Positions 47,566 through 58,313 of a stretch of DNA of 64,000 nucleotides are shown in pieces. How positions within the stretch are numbered: the first letter of the stretch is position 1; every line of letters starts with the position of its first letter. The notes under the pieces are model-generated. The model searched no databases and was not told the DNA's origin. It saw only the letters and a list, made by a program, of their open reading frames with translations. The position numbers and the translations under genes are program-made. The stretch comes from an unidentified bacterial endosymbiont (lineage in GTDB: Bacteria > Pseudomonadota > Gammaproteobacteria > Enterobacterales > Enterobacteriaceae): contig NZ_OU963893.1 of assembly GCF_918797525.1 (NCBI RefSeq), forward strand, positions 1,798,001 through 1,862,000, in the 5' to 3' direction.

Positions 47566-50500
47566 CTCCAGCGGCTGTGGCTCGGCGAGGGTGTCACCGT
47601 AGATAAAGTCGATGCCAATTCCCGAGAGCGCGTCCCTCAACACCGGCTGATTGCACGGTCCGGCGATGGTCTGTATCCCCAGACGCTGCGCATGGCCCTG
47701 GATAAGGGTTACCGTCATCTCATCCATCAGGTTGCCATGCACGTTAGTGACCATCTCTTCGTCCAGCATCATATAGTCGATCATGCTGGCGCTCAGGTGG
47801 CTGAAGATATTCATGTCGCGGCCTACTTTGTTCAATATCACACGGCAGCCGGCACGGCGGAGTTTTTGCAGGCCCTGCTGCACATGCTCATCCGGGTTGA
47901 GCGCCACCTCGGCTGCAACGATCAGATGCAGCAGACGGCCGGGTAACACGCCGCGATCCAGATGGTCGAGCAACCCGGCGACCAGGGTAACGCTGGCTAA
48001 TCCGGCTTCAGAGAGCGGCAGCGCGATCCCCATCCCTTTGCTCGACACCTGGGCGGCGTAAATACGGAAGAATTCGCTAAAGATACGTCTGTCGAGGGCG
48101 TGTAACAGCTCAGGCTCCGCCAGACCAGAACGGAAGGCATGCTCCTCCTGCATTTCGCCCTGGCTGGTCCACAGGCGTAACGTTATCAACCAGAAGCTAC
48201 AGCTTTCCGGAATGCGCGGGGAGGCGACACTGCGGGCAATCATCAGCAGATGATTATCTTTGATCATATGCCACTGCTCATCCAGCGACATCATGCTGCG
48301 CGTGCTGTGGATCCGCTTATGTTGCGGCGCGTAAACCGTCACCACGCCACGCCCGTTATTTTTCGAGGCATAACAGGCGATATCTGCCTGCGACATCACT
48401 TCCGAGGCCTGATGGTTATTTTCATCGATAAGCGTAATACCGGCGCTGGCGCCAATGCGGTGCAGACGACCTTCCCACATAAAATGATAGTCATTGATGG
48501 TATGCAGCAGACGCTCCGTAATATAGCGTGCGCTTTCGATAGTGCAGTCCGGCAGCAGCAGCCCGAATTCGTCGCCGCCAAGTCGCGCCAGGATATCGCT
48601 GGCGCGCAGCAGTGTCAGCATTAACGAGGAGAGTTCGCAAAGCAGGGCATCCCCCGCCGCATGGCCTGCCGTGTCGTTGACGGCTTTGAAGCGATCGAGA
48701 TCGATAAACACCAACGCATGGCGCTGGCGCGTCTCCTGTACGGTGTGCAACAGCCGTTTAAGATGATTTTCAAAGCTGACGCGGTTCGCCAGATGGGTGA
48801 GCGCATCGTGCGACGCGCTGTAGCTTAGCTGGCGCAGCATCTTACGCGACTCGGTAACGTCCTGAATAACCAGCACCGAGCCGATATTTTTCCCCTCCAG
48901 GGTGCTGAGCGCGGTGATGCTGTAGTGGATATCGAAATTGCCGCCGTTGCGGCAGTAAAGCACCATATCCTGCTCTATATCGGAGCGGGACATATCGCCG
49001 CTGTGGATATTCTCCATCAGCGGGCCTTTTTCACCGAACGTAATGTGTAGCACGTTGAGGATCGGCTGCCCGATAGCCTCGGTTTGCAACCAGCCGCTCA
49101 TCTTCTCGGCGACCGGGTTCATAAAGGTGATGTTCATGTCGATGTCAGTGCACACTACTGCTTCACCGATGGAGTCGAGCGTGATATGCAGGCGCTCTTT
49201 TTCCTGGAACAAAGCTTCATTGAGCTGTTTTACTTCGGTCATGTCCATATTGATGCCGAGCAGGCGTTCAACTTCACCCTGCTTATTCAGCACCCGGTTG
49301 GCCAGCGATCGAATATGGCGCACGCCTTCTTTGACGCGGATCCGGAACTCAAGCTTGAACGGCAGTCTGGCTATCAGTGAATCCCGCAGGACCTGTTCAG
49401 CATGTTCACGATCTTCAGGTAAAATGGATTCATGCCAGAGCTGCCAGGTTGGTCTGATGTGCGCTGGAATTTCGTACAGTTCAAACATCCGCTTATCCCA
49501 GCTGATGACGTCCGGCTCCAGATCCCACTCCCAAATCCCGATCCCGCCGGCTTCGTTGGCAAGGGTAATGCGCTCCATCAGGCGCTTATTGACCCATTCG
49601 GTCTGCTTGAGATCATTTATGTCCTCAATCTGGGCGATAAAATAGAGCGGAGTGCCGTCGGCATGGCGCACCACCGAAACCGCAAGCAGGGCCCAGACCA
49701 CTTCGCCATCACGGGTGTAGTAGCGCTTCTCCAGGCTATAGGTATTGATGTCACCGTTTATCAGCTGTTCGAGCTGTTCCAGATCGGCGTGCAAATCCTC
49801 CGGCCAGGTAAGCTGCTGAAAGGTGAGCGCCTGCAGCTCCGCCTGGCTGTAGCCCAGAAAGGTACACAGCGCTTTATTCGCCTGTAACCATTGCCCCTCA
49901 ATGCCGACCAGCGCCATGCCTATCGCGGAATACTCCATGGCGTTACGAAAACGCGCTTCGCTTTCGGTAATGTGCTTACGCTCGGCGCGAAAGGCATACA
50001 TCACCATGGTCATAACGTTAGCGGGCAACAGCAGCATCAGGAACGGCAGCCAGGGAGCATTCATCAGCGCGTTGCTGTTCTGGGTAGCCAGCGACGAGGG
50101 ATCCCGGGCAATCATCAGCGAAACGACCATCACGGTGACTAAAAACACCATAAAAGCTTCCATGCGCGGCAACCGCACGGCGCTCCACATCAGCAGCACG
50201 ATAACGCAGGTAAACGGCCACGGCAGCCAGGTGATCGCCGCCCAGCAGAGGAACAGCGTCACGGCCATGGTCACCAGCGTTTCGACCAGTAATTTAGGAT
50301 CGCGATGGCGCAGCAGGTAATGCGGCTTGAACAGCAATCCTAACGGCACCAGCGCCAGCGCGCCGATGGATTCTGACAACACCCAGACCATAAAATTATG
50401 CAGCGGCTCAGGGCCCGGCAGCAGAAAATGGACCAGTATTCCCCCCAACAACGGCGGGATCAGGGCGCTGCCGATGGCCAGACGGATCCAGTCGTTCAGG

Positions 50501-50883
50501 TTCTGCAGCGGGTTGTACCAGGGAAGCAATTTGCGCAGCAGCAGCGCGCCAGTACAGGCTTCCACCACGTTGACGAACGTATAGATGAGACTGATAGACT
50601 CCCACGAGAAGAGCATCCATGAGGCCAGAATATTCCCCAGCGAGCAGGCCAGCGCGATGCCTGGCCACAGCTTCCCGGCGTGGCGGTAAAACGCCACCAT
50701 CATGATCGACGTCGGAAACCACAGCGGCGCCAGCAGCGTCCCGAAGCGGGTAAGCTCCAGCGAGAATAGGGTGAATATGAAGGTGACCAGGCCCAGAGAG
50801 ACAAGGCGCAGTATAGGATGAGGGGTGGTAACCAAAACCCGCTGGTATTGTGTATTCATTACCGCATTATCCAAAGACGCCAT
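47530..50883 (-). CDS. dgcE: Diguanylate cyclase DgcE (YegE)
   Basis: A 1117-residue membrane signalling protein. The order is an N-terminal MASE1 membrane domain (about residues 20-310), three PAS domains (from about 315 to 680), a GGDEF domain (LARLGGDEFGLLLPD near residue 770), and a degenerate EAL domain at the end without the catalytic signature. It makes cyclic di-GMP, which in E. coli feeds curli and cellulose control. Full length and intact. Convergent with alkA. Confidence 0.95.
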   Translation of the reverse strand: MASLDNAVMNTQYQRVLVTTPHPILRLVSLGLVTFIFTLFSLELTRFGTLLAPLWFPTSIMMVAFYRHAGKLWPGIALACSLGNILASWMLFSWESISLIYTFVNVVEACTGALLLRKLLPWYNPLQNLNDWIRLAIGSALIPPLLGGILVHFLLPGPEPLHNFMVWVLSESIGALALVPLGLLFKPHYLLRHRDPKLLVETLVTMAVTLFLCWAAITWLPWPFTCVIVLLMWSAVRLPRMEAFMVFLVTVMVVSLMIARDPSSLATQNSNALMNAPWLPFLMLLLPANVMTMVMYAFRAERKHITESEARFRNAMEYSAIGMALVGIEGQWLQANKALCTFLGYSQAELQALTFQQLTWPEDLHADLEQLEQLINGDINTYSLEKRYYTRDGEVVWALLAVSVVRHADGTPLYFIAQIEDINDLKQTEWVNKRLMERITLANEAGGIGIWEWDLEPDVISWDKRMFELYEIPAHIRPTWQLWHESILPEDREHAEQVLRDSLIARLPFKLEFRIRVKEGVRHIRSLANRVLNKQGEVERLLGINMDMTEVKQLNEALFQEKERLHITLDSIGEAVVCTDIDMNITFMNPVAEKMSGWLQTEAIGQPILNVLHITFGEKGPLMENIHSGDMSRSDIEQDMVLYCRNGGNFDIHYSITALSTLEGKNIGSVLVIQDVTESRKMLRQLSYSASHDALTHLANRVSFENHLKRLLHTVQETRQRHALVFIDLDRFKAVNDTAGHAAGDALLCELSSLMLTLLRASDILARLGGDEFGLLLPDCTIESARYITERLLHTINDYHFMWEGRLHRIGASAGITLIDENNHQASEVMSQADIACYASKNNGRGVVTVYAPQHKRIHSTRSMMSLDEQWHMIKDNHLLMIARSVASPRIPESCSFWLITLRLWTSQGEMQEEHAFRSGLAEPELLHALDRRIFSEFFRIYAAQVSSKGMGIALPLSEAGLASVTLVAGLLDHLDRGVLPGRLLHLIVAAEVALNPDEHVQQGLQKLRRAGCRVILNKVGRDMNIFSHLSASMIDYMMLDEEMVTNVHGNLMDEMTVTLIQGHAQRLGIQTIAGPCNQPVLRDALSGIGIDFIYGDTLAEPQPLELLLNTSYFAIN

Positions 50884-51200
50884 GCCGCCAGGAGGAAGGT
50901 CCGACGAGTGAAATAAGATTTTGGTTTATGCTAGTACAAACAATTTACAATTCATATGGCGGCTGCTCATAATTTGACATCATAGGGTTATTAAATAGTT
51001 ACCCGGTAAAAAATGGCGGCTAAGCGCTGAAAAAACGTTCGTATAAATTTTATTAAGGGAACGGTAAGCCACTTTTCAGCCAGTCTCGTATATCCTGCGC
51101 ATTCGACTGGTATCACGACCACGAAATCCCTATAATTGCCGCGTTTGACGCTCCGGCGTCGTCCTTCCTTATCATCCAGGTTAATCAGGTCGCTAAATTT
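50884..51200. other. Intergenic control region between dgcE and udk
   Basis: No gene is supported. The region holds divergent promoters. TATAAT at 51131-51136 is a likely -10 box for udk, about 65 bases upstream of its ATG. No good -35 box at standard spacing was seen. Confidence 0.5.
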
Positions 51201-51842
51201 ATGACTGATAAGTCTCATCATTGCGTCATTGTAGGCATCGCCGGCGCATCGGCTTCAGGTAAAAGTCTTATTGCCAGTACGCTTTACCGCGAACTGCGTG
51301 AACAAGTTGGTGATGAGCACATCGGCGTCATTCCCGAAGATAGCTACTACAAAGACCAATCCCATATTTCGATGGAAGAGCGCGTAAAAACCAACTACGA
51401 CCACCCGAATGCCATGGATCACAGCCTGCTGTTTCAGCATTTAGAAGCGCTCAAGAGCGGTCAGGCGATCGAGTTGCCCGTTTACAGTTACGTCGAACAC
51501 ACCCGCACGAAAGAGACGATTCGCATTGAGCCTAAGAAGGTTATTATCCTCGAAGGCATTCTGCTTCTGACCGATGCACGCCTGCGCGAATCTATGAACT
51601 TCTCGATTTTCGTCGATACCCCGCTGGATATTTGCCTGATGCGTCGCATCAAGCGTGACGTCAACGAACGTGGCCGTTCCATGGACTCGGTGATGGCGCA
51701 GTACCAGAAAACCGTTCGCCCAATGTTCCTGCAATTTATTGAACCGTCCAAACAATACGCTGATATCATCGTGCCGCGCGGGGGCAAAAACCGCATAGCG
51801 ATTGATATCTTAAAAGCGAAAATCAGCCAGTTTTTTGAATAA
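51201..51842 (+). CDS. udk: Uridine/cytidine kinase
   Basis: A 213-residue P-loop kinase that phosphorylates uridine and cytidine with GTP. Walker A is [11 protein letters not shown], and [21 protein letters not shown] and the lid [13 protein letters not shown] are conserved. Full length. It starts the short co-directional set udk-dcd-asmA. Confidence 0.97.
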   Translation: MTDKSHHCVIVGIAGASASGKSLIASTLYRELREQVGDEHIGVIPEDSYYKDQSHISMEERVKTNYDHPNAMDHSLLFQHLEALKSGQAIELPVYSYVEHTRTKETIRIEPKKVIILEGILLLTDARLRESMNFSIFVDTPLDICLMRRIKRDVNERGRSMDSVMAQYQKTVRPMFLQFIEPSKQYADIIVPRGGKNRIAIDILKAKISQFFE

Positions 51843-51933
51843 GCCGCGCAAATTGTGTACCGTTCAGAGATAACCTGGTTTAGCCCTGCGTATTTACGCG
51901 TTCAGGGCAGGATGCACGAAAGGAGAAAGTGCC

Positions 51934-52515
51934 ATGCGTCTTTGTGATCGCGATATAGAAGCCTGGCTGGATGAAGGCCGCCTGTCTATCGTCCCGCGCC
52001 CGCCGGTCGAGCGTATCAACGGGGTGACCGTTGATGTGCGCCTGGGGAATAGATTCCGCACCTTTAGCGGCCATACCGCACCTTTTATCGACCTCAGCGG
52101 AGCGAAGGACGAAGTTAGCGCGGCGCTGGATCGCGTAATGAGTGATGAAATCGTCCTCGAAGGAGGTGACGCCTTTTATCTGCATCCGGGTGAGCTGGCC
52201 CTGGCGGTAACCTTTGAATCCGTCACGCTGCCGGCCGACCTGGTTGGCTGGCTGGATGGACGTTCTTCTCTGGCCCGTCTTGGATTAATGGTGCACGTAA
52301 CGGCGCACCGTATCGATCCCGGCTGGTCGGGGCATATCGTGCTGGAGTTCTTTAACGCCGGTAAACTGCCTCTGGCTCTGCGCCCGGGAATGATGATTGG
52401 GGCGTTGAGCTTCGAACCGCTGACCGGCCCGGCGGACCGTCCTTATAATCGTCGGCAGGACGCGAAATATCGCGATCAGCAGGGTGCGGTTGCCAGCCGT
52501 ATTGATAAAGACTGA
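51934..52515 (+). CDS. dcd: dCTP deaminase
   Basis: A 193-residue enzyme that converts dCTP to dUTP, the main dUTP source for thymidylate in enterobacteria. The signature [23 protein letters not shown] contains the active-site region, including the catalytic glutamate downstream (IVLEFFN). Ribosome site AGGAGA is nine bases upstream. Confidence 0.97.
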   Translation: MRLCDRDIEAWLDEGRLSIVPRPPVERINGVTVDVRLGNRFRTFSGHTAPFIDLSGAKDEVSAALDRVMSDEIVLEGGDAFYLHPGELALAVTFESVTLPADLVGWLDGRSSLARLGLMVHVTAHRIDPGWSGHIVLEFFNAGKLPLALRPGMMIGALSFEPLTGPADRPYNRRQDAKYRDQQGAVASRIDKD

Positions 52516-52537
52516 ACGTTAATCCATTGAGGATGCC

Positions 52538-54388
52538 ATGAGAAGAGTACTGACTACGCTGATGATTTTGCTGGTGGTGCTGGTCGCTGGCCTTTCGGCG
52601 TTGGTTCTGCTGGTTAACCCGAACGATTTCCGTGCGTATATGGTGCGCCAGGTTGAAGTCCGCAGCGGTTATCAACTGCAACTCGACGGGCCGCTGCGCT
52701 GGCACGTCTGGCCGCAGCTTAGCATTCTTTCCGGACGCATGTCGTTGACCGCCCCGGGTGCCTCTCAGGCGCTGGTGTCGGCCGATAACATGCGTCTTGA
52801 CGTGGCGCTGATCCCGCTCTTCTCGCACCAGCTGCAGGTCAATCAGGTGATGCTGAAGGGCGCGGTTATCCAGTTGACTCCGCAAACCGAAGCCGTGCGT
52901 AGTGTCGATGCGCCGGTTGCGCCGCGCGAGAACACCTTACCTGATGAACCCTCAGACACCGGCTGGTCGTTTGATATCGGCAAACTAAAAGTTGCCGACA
53001 GCGTGCTGGTGTTTCAGCATGAAGATGACGAGCAAATCACCGTGCGTAATATCAACCTGACGATGGCGCAGGATGCGAACCACCTCGCTACCGTGGCGTT
53101 CAGCGGGCAGGTTAACCGCGATCAGCGCGATTTGACCCTGTCGTTCAATGCCAACGTCAATGCATCTGAGTACCCTCACCAGCTCACGGCGGATATTCAG
53201 CAGCTACAGTGGCAACTGACGGGCGCGGATCTCCCCGCTCAGGGGATTGCCGGGCAGGGGACGTTGCAGGGCGTATGGCGTGAAGAGCAAAAACAGCTGG
53301 AGCTGGATAACCTCAACCTGCAGGCGAATGACAGTAGCATGAAAGGACAGGCAAGCGTCTCGCTTGAAGAGAAGCCAAAATGGGTACTGAACATGCAGTT
53401 TGACACCCTCAACCTGGAAAACCTGTTAGCTGCCCCGATAGCCGCAGCCTCAGATAACGGCGCCGTACAGTCGGGACAAAGCCAGGTGAAACAGGCCCGT
53501 CCGGTTATCTCCTCGAATGTAGATCTGCCCAACTATAACGGCCTGCGTGGCTTCACGGCGGACGTCCTGTTAAAGGCCAATAAGGTGCGCTGGCGCGGTA
53601 TCGACTTTACTGACGTAAGCAGCAAGATGTTTAACCATAACGGTTTGCTGGTGATTTCCGAACTGAGCGGCAAAATGGGGGCTGGACATCTTTCCCTGCC
53701 GGGTACGCTGGACGGGCGTAACGAGAACGCTACCGTCGCGTTCCAGCCGCGTCTCGACAAGGTGGAGATCGGCACCATCCTCAAGGCTTTTAATTACCCT
53801 ATCTCCCTGACAGGGCATATGTCGCTGGCGGGTGATTTCTCGGGAACCCGGATCGATGCCGACGCCTTTCGCCGCGACTGGAAAGGGCAAGCCCACGTGC
53901 GGCTGCAAGATACCCGTATGGAAGGGTTAAACTTTCAGCAACTGGTGCAACAGGCAGTGGTACGCAGCAGTAACGTCAAAGCGCAGGATAACTATGATAG
54001 CGCAACGCGCCTCGACAGCTTGACCACCGACCTGTCCCTGAGCAACGGCCAGCTATCTCTAAACAACATGCAGGGCTCCTCGTCGGTGCTGTCGCTGACG
54101 GGGGAAGGGGCGTTGGATCTGGTGAAAGAGACGGCTCAGACGCGCTTTAACGTTCGGGTGCTCTCCGGCTGGCAGGGCGAAAGTAAGCTGATTGATTTCC
54201 TGAAAGAGACCCCGGTGCCGCTTAGCGTCTACGGTAAATGGCAGGCGCTGAATTACAGCTTGCAGGTCGATCAGATCCTGCGTAAGCATCTGCAGGATGA
54301 TGCTAAACGTCGGTTGAGCGACTGGGCGGAGCGCAATCAGGATTCGCAGTCAGGCAAGGATGTGAAGAAGCTGCTGGATGAGCTCTGA
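52538..54388 (+). CDS. asmA: Outer membrane assembly protein AsmA
   Basis: A 616-residue member of the AsmA group of bridge-like envelope proteins. One N-terminal membrane helix (LTTLMILLVVLVAGLSALVLLV) anchors a large periplasmic beta-rich part, with the conserved NPNDFRAYMVRQVEVRSGY after it and the C-terminal LSLSNGQLSLNNMQ region. It is linked to phospholipid transport and outer-membrane assembly. Full length. A strong hairpin follows. Confidence 0.95.
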   Translation: MRRVLTTLMILLVVLVAGLSALVLLVNPNDFRAYMVRQVEVRSGYQLQLDGPLRWHVWPQLSILSGRMSLTAPGASQALVSADNMRLDVALIPLFSHQLQVNQVMLKGAVIQLTPQTEAVRSVDAPVAPRENTLPDEPSDTGWSFDIGKLKVADSVLVFQHEDDEQITVRNINLTMAQDANHLATVAFSGQVNRDQRDLTLSFNANVNASEYPHQLTADIQQLQWQLTGADLPAQGIAGQGTLQGVWREEQKQLELDNLNLQANDSSMKGQASVSLEEKPKWVLNMQFDTLNLENLLAAPIAAASDNGAVQSGQSQVKQARPVISSNVDLPNYNGLRGFTADVLLKANKVRWRGIDFTDVSSKMFNHNGLLVISELSGKMGAGHLSLPGTLDGRNENATVAFQPRLDKVEIGTILKAFNYPISLTGHMSLAGDFSGTRIDADAFRRDWKGQAHVRLQDTRMEGLNFQQLVQQAVVRSSNVKAQDNYDSATRLDSLTTDLSLSNGQLSLNNMQGSSSVLSLTGEGALDLVKETAQTRFNVRVLSGWQGESKLIDFLKETPVPLSVYGKWQALNYSLQVDQILRKHLQDDAKRRLSDWAERNQDSQSGKDVKKLLDEL

Positions 54389-54395
54389 TGCAGGC

Positions 54396-54427
54396 AATGG
54401 CGGGTGGCGATAACGCCACCCGCCATT
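54396..54427. terminator. Bidirectional terminator hairpin between asmA and yegH
   Basis: A perfect 14-base stem AATGGCGGGTGGCG / CGCCACCCGCCATT with a 4-base loop lies between the two convergent genes. Confidence 0.75.
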
Positions 54428-54448
54428 GTCCCAGATAGCGGGTCGTGT

Positions 54449-56041
54449 CTACACCTCAAGACCCAGCGCGTGTTCATCCTGTAACGGTATGAGCTGAACT
54501 TTCTGTACGCGGTGGCTTTCAACCTGCAAGGTTTTCACCCGGTAATTTCCTACCTGAACTTCTTCTCCCGGCTGCGGAATTCGCTGCAATACTTCCATCA
54601 ACAGGCCAGCAATAGTGTGGTACTCGCGTTTATCATCCAGCGGGAGAGGAACATACTGCACCAGATCTTCCAGTGGCATATGGCCGTTGGCGGTCCATGA
54701 GCCGTCCGCATTCTTCTGGATATCATGGCGTGCATCAATTTCGTCCACCTCATTAGGCAGATTACCGGCGATGGTTTCCATAACGTCGCTGAGCGTCACC
54801 AGCCCTTCGACAGAACCAAATTCATCCACCACAAAGGCAAAGTGGGTTCGCGCGTTGCGGAACTGCTCAAGGGCAGTGAGCAGCGGTAGGGTTTCCGGGA
54901 ACACCAGCGGCTGGCGAACAAGCGCGCGCAGATTGAGCGCGTCACCGTGTAACTGCTGCTGCAGCAGGTCGATAACATGTACGACGCCCAGCAACTCCTC
55001 TTCCTCTTCTCCCCCCGTCACCACCACCCGGGTATGCTGATTTTTGTCGAGCAATGCGCGAATTTGCTCTTCCGGGGCCGTCAGGTCGATGTGTTCAATA
55101 TCATGACGCGAGGTCATGATGCTGCTAACCGAGCGCTGGTTCAGATTAAGCACTCGCTCAATCATCCGCCGCTCCTGCGGGTTAAAAATTTGCCCCTCAT
55201 GATGATCGGCCAGCAGCGCGGAGGATTGAGCATCCAGCTCGGCATCCTCTTTCTTGCCGCTGAGCAGGCGCATCACGGTATCGGCAGTGCGTTGACGCAG
55301 CGTCTGGTTAGCAGACAGAAAACGCCGACGGTTGAAGATGGCGAGCTGGTTCAGGCACTCAATGATTACCGAGAAGCCGATGGCGGCGTACAGGTAACCT
55401 TTAGGAATAGAGAATCCAAAACCGTCGGCTACCAGGCTAAAGCCAATCATCAGCAGGAAGCTCAGGCAGAGAATGACGATGGTCGGGTGGCTGTTTACGA
55501 AGCGCGTGAGCGCTTTACTGGCCATCACCATCAGTGTAATGGCAATGATCACCGCAGCCATCATCACGGCCAGGTGGTCAACCATTCCGACCGCGGTTAT
55601 GACCGAGTCCAGCGAGAAGACGGCGTCCAGCACCACAATTTGCGCCACCACGGGCCAGAATTTTGCCCCCCGGCGTTGGGTGGGGCTGTCGCTGTCTTTT
55701 CCCTCCAGCCGTTCATTCAGCTCTACCGTCGCTTTGAACAACAGGAATAACCCGCCAAAAAGCATGATCAGGTCACGGGCGCTAAAGCTCAGGCCATAGA
55801 GGGTAAAAAGCGGTTTGGTAAGCGTGACCAGCCAGGAGATCGAAGCCAGCAGCAATAGCCGCATCACCATGGCCAGCAGCAGCCCCGTGACGCGAGCGTG
55901 GTCGCGCTGTGACGGGGGGAGCTTATCGGCGAGGATGGCGATAAAGACCAGATTATCAATCCCGAGCACGAGTTCGATGACGATAAGCGTTACCAGCCCG
56001 GCCCAGATTGAGGGATCGGCAATCCATTCCATAGTGATCAC
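54449..56041 (-). CDS. yegH: TerC-family membrane protein with CBS and CorC domains, YegH
   Basis: A 530-residue protein: TerC-type membrane part with about seven helices (residues 10-220, with [15 protein letters not shown] and [21 protein letters not shown]), then paired CBS domains (about 300-430, [12 protein letters not shown]), then a CorC/HlyC-type transporter-associated domain at the end. The family is linked to metal ion export. Full length and intact. The substrate is not known. Confidence 0.93.
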   Translation of the reverse strand: MITMEWIADPSIWAGLVTLIVIELVLGIDNLVFIAILADKLPPSQRDHARVTGLLLAMVMRLLLLASISWLVTLTKPLFTLYGLSFSARDLIMLFGGLFLLFKATVELNERLEGKDSDSPTQRRGAKFWPVVAQIVVLDAVFSLDSVITAVGMVDHLAVMMAAVIIAITLMVMASKALTRFVNSHPTIVILCLSFLLMIGFSLVADGFGFSIPKGYLYAAIGFSVIIECLNQLAIFNRRRFLSANQTLRQRTADTVMRLLSGKKEDAELDAQSSALLADHHEGQIFNPQERRMIERVLNLNQRSVSSIMTSRHDIEHIDLTAPEEQIRALLDKNQHTRVVVTGGEEEEELLGVVHVIDLLQQQLHGDALNLRALVRQPLVFPETLPLLTALEQFRNARTHFAFVVDEFGSVEGLVTLSDVMETIAGNLPNEVDEIDARHDIQKNADGSWTANGHMPLEDLVQYVPLPLDDKREYHTIAGLLMEVLQRIPQPGEEVQVGNYRVKTLQVESHRVQKVQLIPLQDEHALGLEV

Positions 56042-56252
56042 AATACCTTCTGTTATATGACTAATATCACAGTGCGATGATGGATAAAGCCCGAAGAAAA
56101 TGCAATGCCATGCTGGGATTTCTCTTAATACGCCAGCGATAATGAATCGAGGTTGAAGTGGCTGTAAATAAGTTAAAGGACTGAGTTTAATTATCAGGGA
56201 TGCTATTTAGGAGTTATCGCAACGAGTGGTTTTAATGGGTGAAATGTCAATA

Positions 56253-56266
56253 TAAAGAAAATCCTA
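56253..56266 (+). promoter_or_regulatory. Candidate RcsAB box
   Basis: TAAAGAAAATCCTA agrees with the RcsAB box consensus TAAGAATATTCCTA at 10 of 14 positions. It lies about 270 bases before the ops element. Rcs control of colanic acid genes is well established; this exact site is a prediction. Confidence 0.4.
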
Positions 56267-56519
56267 AAACATTAAAACTTTGCTCTTAATATTAATCTTA
56301 AAAACAGATATCCGGACGGTTGTCTTCTTGCCTGCTATTAGGTTAACTGCAACAATTCCCTCAGCATCAAATGTTAAATTTCCTTGTTGCTATTTTTGTT
56401 TCGGTCTTTAGTGATGGTTATCCATTATCCGCTGGCCCTTTCAGGCAGATGATATATTTTCAAAAAGGCCTTATCCAGGAGTGTCTATCTATAACACATT
56501 GTTTACTCAGTGGATTGGT

Positions 56520-56550
56520 AACTGAAAGCCAAGGGCGGTAGCGTGCCTGA
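56520..56550 (+). promoter_or_regulatory. JUMPstart with ops element (RfaH)
   Basis: The ops core GGCGGTAGCGTG lies at 56534-56545 within a JUMPstart-like stretch (ACTGAAAGCCAAGGGCGGTA). ops pauses RNA polymerase and recruits RfaH, letting long surface-polysaccharide operons be read through. It is about 180 bases upstream of wza. Confidence 0.93.
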
Positions 56551-56722
56551 AAGCGTGTAAATCAGCCTCGATTATTCTGTCAATAGCCAATCGATGAATA
56601 AGATTTTTTTAGGACTGATGCCAGTTATATTTCTATTTGATTAACTGCATGCTGAAGGCCAAATCGACACGGCTTATTTAATTTGTACAGGATAATTACT
56701 CTGCCAAAGTGATAAATAATCA

Positions 56723-57862
56723 ATGATGAAATCCAAAATGAAATTGATGCCATTATTGGTGTCTGTGACCTTGATGAGTGGTTGTACGGTCTTTCCCGGC
56801 AGCAATATGTCAACAATGGGCAAGGATGTGATTAAACAACAGGATGCTGATTTTGATCTCGACAAAATGGTGAATGTTTATCCGCTCACCCCCCGTCTGG
56901 TCGAACAGTTACGTCCGCGTCCAAATGTTGCCCAGCCGAATATGTCGCTGGACCAGGAAATCGCCTCGTACCAGTATCGCGTAGGGCCGGGTGATGTTAT
57001 CAACGTCACCGTCTGGGATCACCCGGAACTGACCACCCCTGCGGGCCAGTACCGTAGCTCCAGCGATACCGGCAACTGGGTGCAATCTGACGGCACCATG
57101 TTCTATCCCTATATCGGTAAAGTGCATGTGGTGGGCAAAACCCTTGCCGAAATTCGTAGTGATATTACCGGCCGCTTAGCGCAGTACATTGCTGACCCGC
57201 AGGTGGACGTTAATATCGCCGCATTCCGCTCGCAAAAGGCCTATATCTCCGGCCAGGTCAACAAATCTGGTCAGCAGGCCATTACCAACGTACCGCTGAC
57301 TGTTCTGGATGCCATTAACGCCGCCGGTGGCTTAACCGACGGTGCCGACTGGCGCAACGTGGTGCTAACCCACGAAGGCAAGGAGCAGCGTATTTCCCTG
57401 CAGGCGTTGATGCAAAACGGCGACCTGACCCAAAACCGCCTGCTCTATCCGGGGGACATTCTCTACGTGCCGCGTAACGACGATCTGAAAGTCTTCGTGA
57501 TGGGTGAAGTGAAAAAACAGAGCACCCTCAAAATGGACTTCAGCGGCATGACCCTGACCGAAGCGCTGGGCAATGCTGAAGGTATCGATCTGACCTCGTC
57601 CAACGCCAGCGGCATTTTCGTTATCCGTCCGCTGAAAGGCGAGGGTAGCGCGAAAGGCAAGATTGCCAACATCTATCAGCTGGATATGTCCGATGCGACC
57701 TCGCTGGTGATGGCAACGGAATTCCGCCTCCAGCCATACGATGTGGTGTATGTCACCACCGCGCCAGTTGCCCGCTGGAACCGCCTGATCAACCAGTTGC
57801 TGCCAACCATCAGTGGCGTTCGCTACATGACGGATACGGCGAGCGACATTCACAACTGGTAA
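56723..57862 (+). CDS. wza: Outer-membrane polysaccharide export lipoprotein Wza
   Basis: A 379-residue lipoprotein. The lipobox LMSGC puts the lipidated cysteine near residue 21. Poly-export domain ([19 protein letters not shown]) and SLBB repeats ([20 protein letters not shown]) follow, and the C-terminal amphipathic helix forms the outer-membrane pore ([18 protein letters not shown]). It forms the octameric export channel for colanic acid. Confidence 0.97.
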   Translation: MMKSKMKLMPLLVSVTLMSGCTVFPGSNMSTMGKDVIKQQDADFDLDKMVNVYPLTPRLVEQLRPRPNVAQPNMSLDQEIASYQYRVGPGDVINVTVWDHPELTTPAGQYRSSSDTGNWVQSDGTMFYPYIGKVHVVGKTLAEIRSDITGRLAQYIADPQVDVNIAAFRSQKAYISGQVNKSGQQAITNVPLTVLDAINAAGGLTDGADWRNVVLTHEGKEQRISLQALMQNGDLTQNRLLYPGDILYVPRNDDLKVFVMGEVKKQSTLKMDFSGMTLTEALGNAEGIDLTSSNASGIFVIRPLKGEGSAKGKIANIYQLDMSDATSLVMATEFRLQPYDVVYVTTAPVARWNRLINQLLPTISGVRYMTDTASDIHNW

Positions 57863-57867
57863 CCGCG

Positions 57868-58311
57868 ATGTTTAACAAAATACTGGTGGTATGCGTGGGG
57901 AACATTTGCCGTTCCCCGACGGCGGAACGGCTGCTGAAACAGTATCAGCCCGACCTCACCGTTGATTCCGCGGGGCTGGGTGCGCTGGTCGGTAAAGGTG
58001 CCGATGAGCGCGCGAAGAGCGTTGCCAGCGATCATGCACTCTCCCTCGACGGGCATTGCGCCCGTCAGATTTCCGCCCGCATGTGCCGGGAATATGACCT
58101 GATCCTGACCATGGAAAAACGCCATATTCACGCGCTGTGCGAGATAGCGCCGGAAATGCGCGGCAAGGTGATGCTGTTTGGTCACTGGGATAATGAACGC
58201 GAAATTCCCGATCCGTATCGCAAAAGCCGTGAGGCTTTTGAAGCGGTATACACCTTACTTGACCAGTCTGCCCGTCAGTGGGCGCAGGCACTGAAAGCTC
58301 AGCAGGGATAA
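57868..58311 (+). CDS. wzb: Low-molecular-weight protein tyrosine phosphatase Wzb
   Basis: A 147-residue phosphatase with the P-loop VCVGNICRSPTAE (catalytic Cys) and the DPYRKS aspartate motif. It dephosphorylates Wzc. It lies 5 bases after wza and 2 bases before wzc. Confidence 0.97.
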   Translation: MFNKILVVCVGNICRSPTAERLLKQYQPDLTVDSAGLGALVGKGADERAKSVASDHALSLDGHCARQISARMCREYDLILTMEKRHIHALCEIAPEMRGKVMLFGHWDNEREIPDPYRKSREAFEAVYTLLDQSARQWAQALKAQQG

Positions 58312-58313
58312 CA

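Larger units (their letters stand above)
56042..56722 (+). other. Long non-coding leader of the colanic acid operon
   Basis: About 680 bases without a supported gene. AT-rich, unlike the flanking genes. It contains a candidate RcsAB box and the ops/JUMPstart element, listed separately, and the wza untranslated region. A long, AT-rich leader is usual for this operon. Confidence 0.7.
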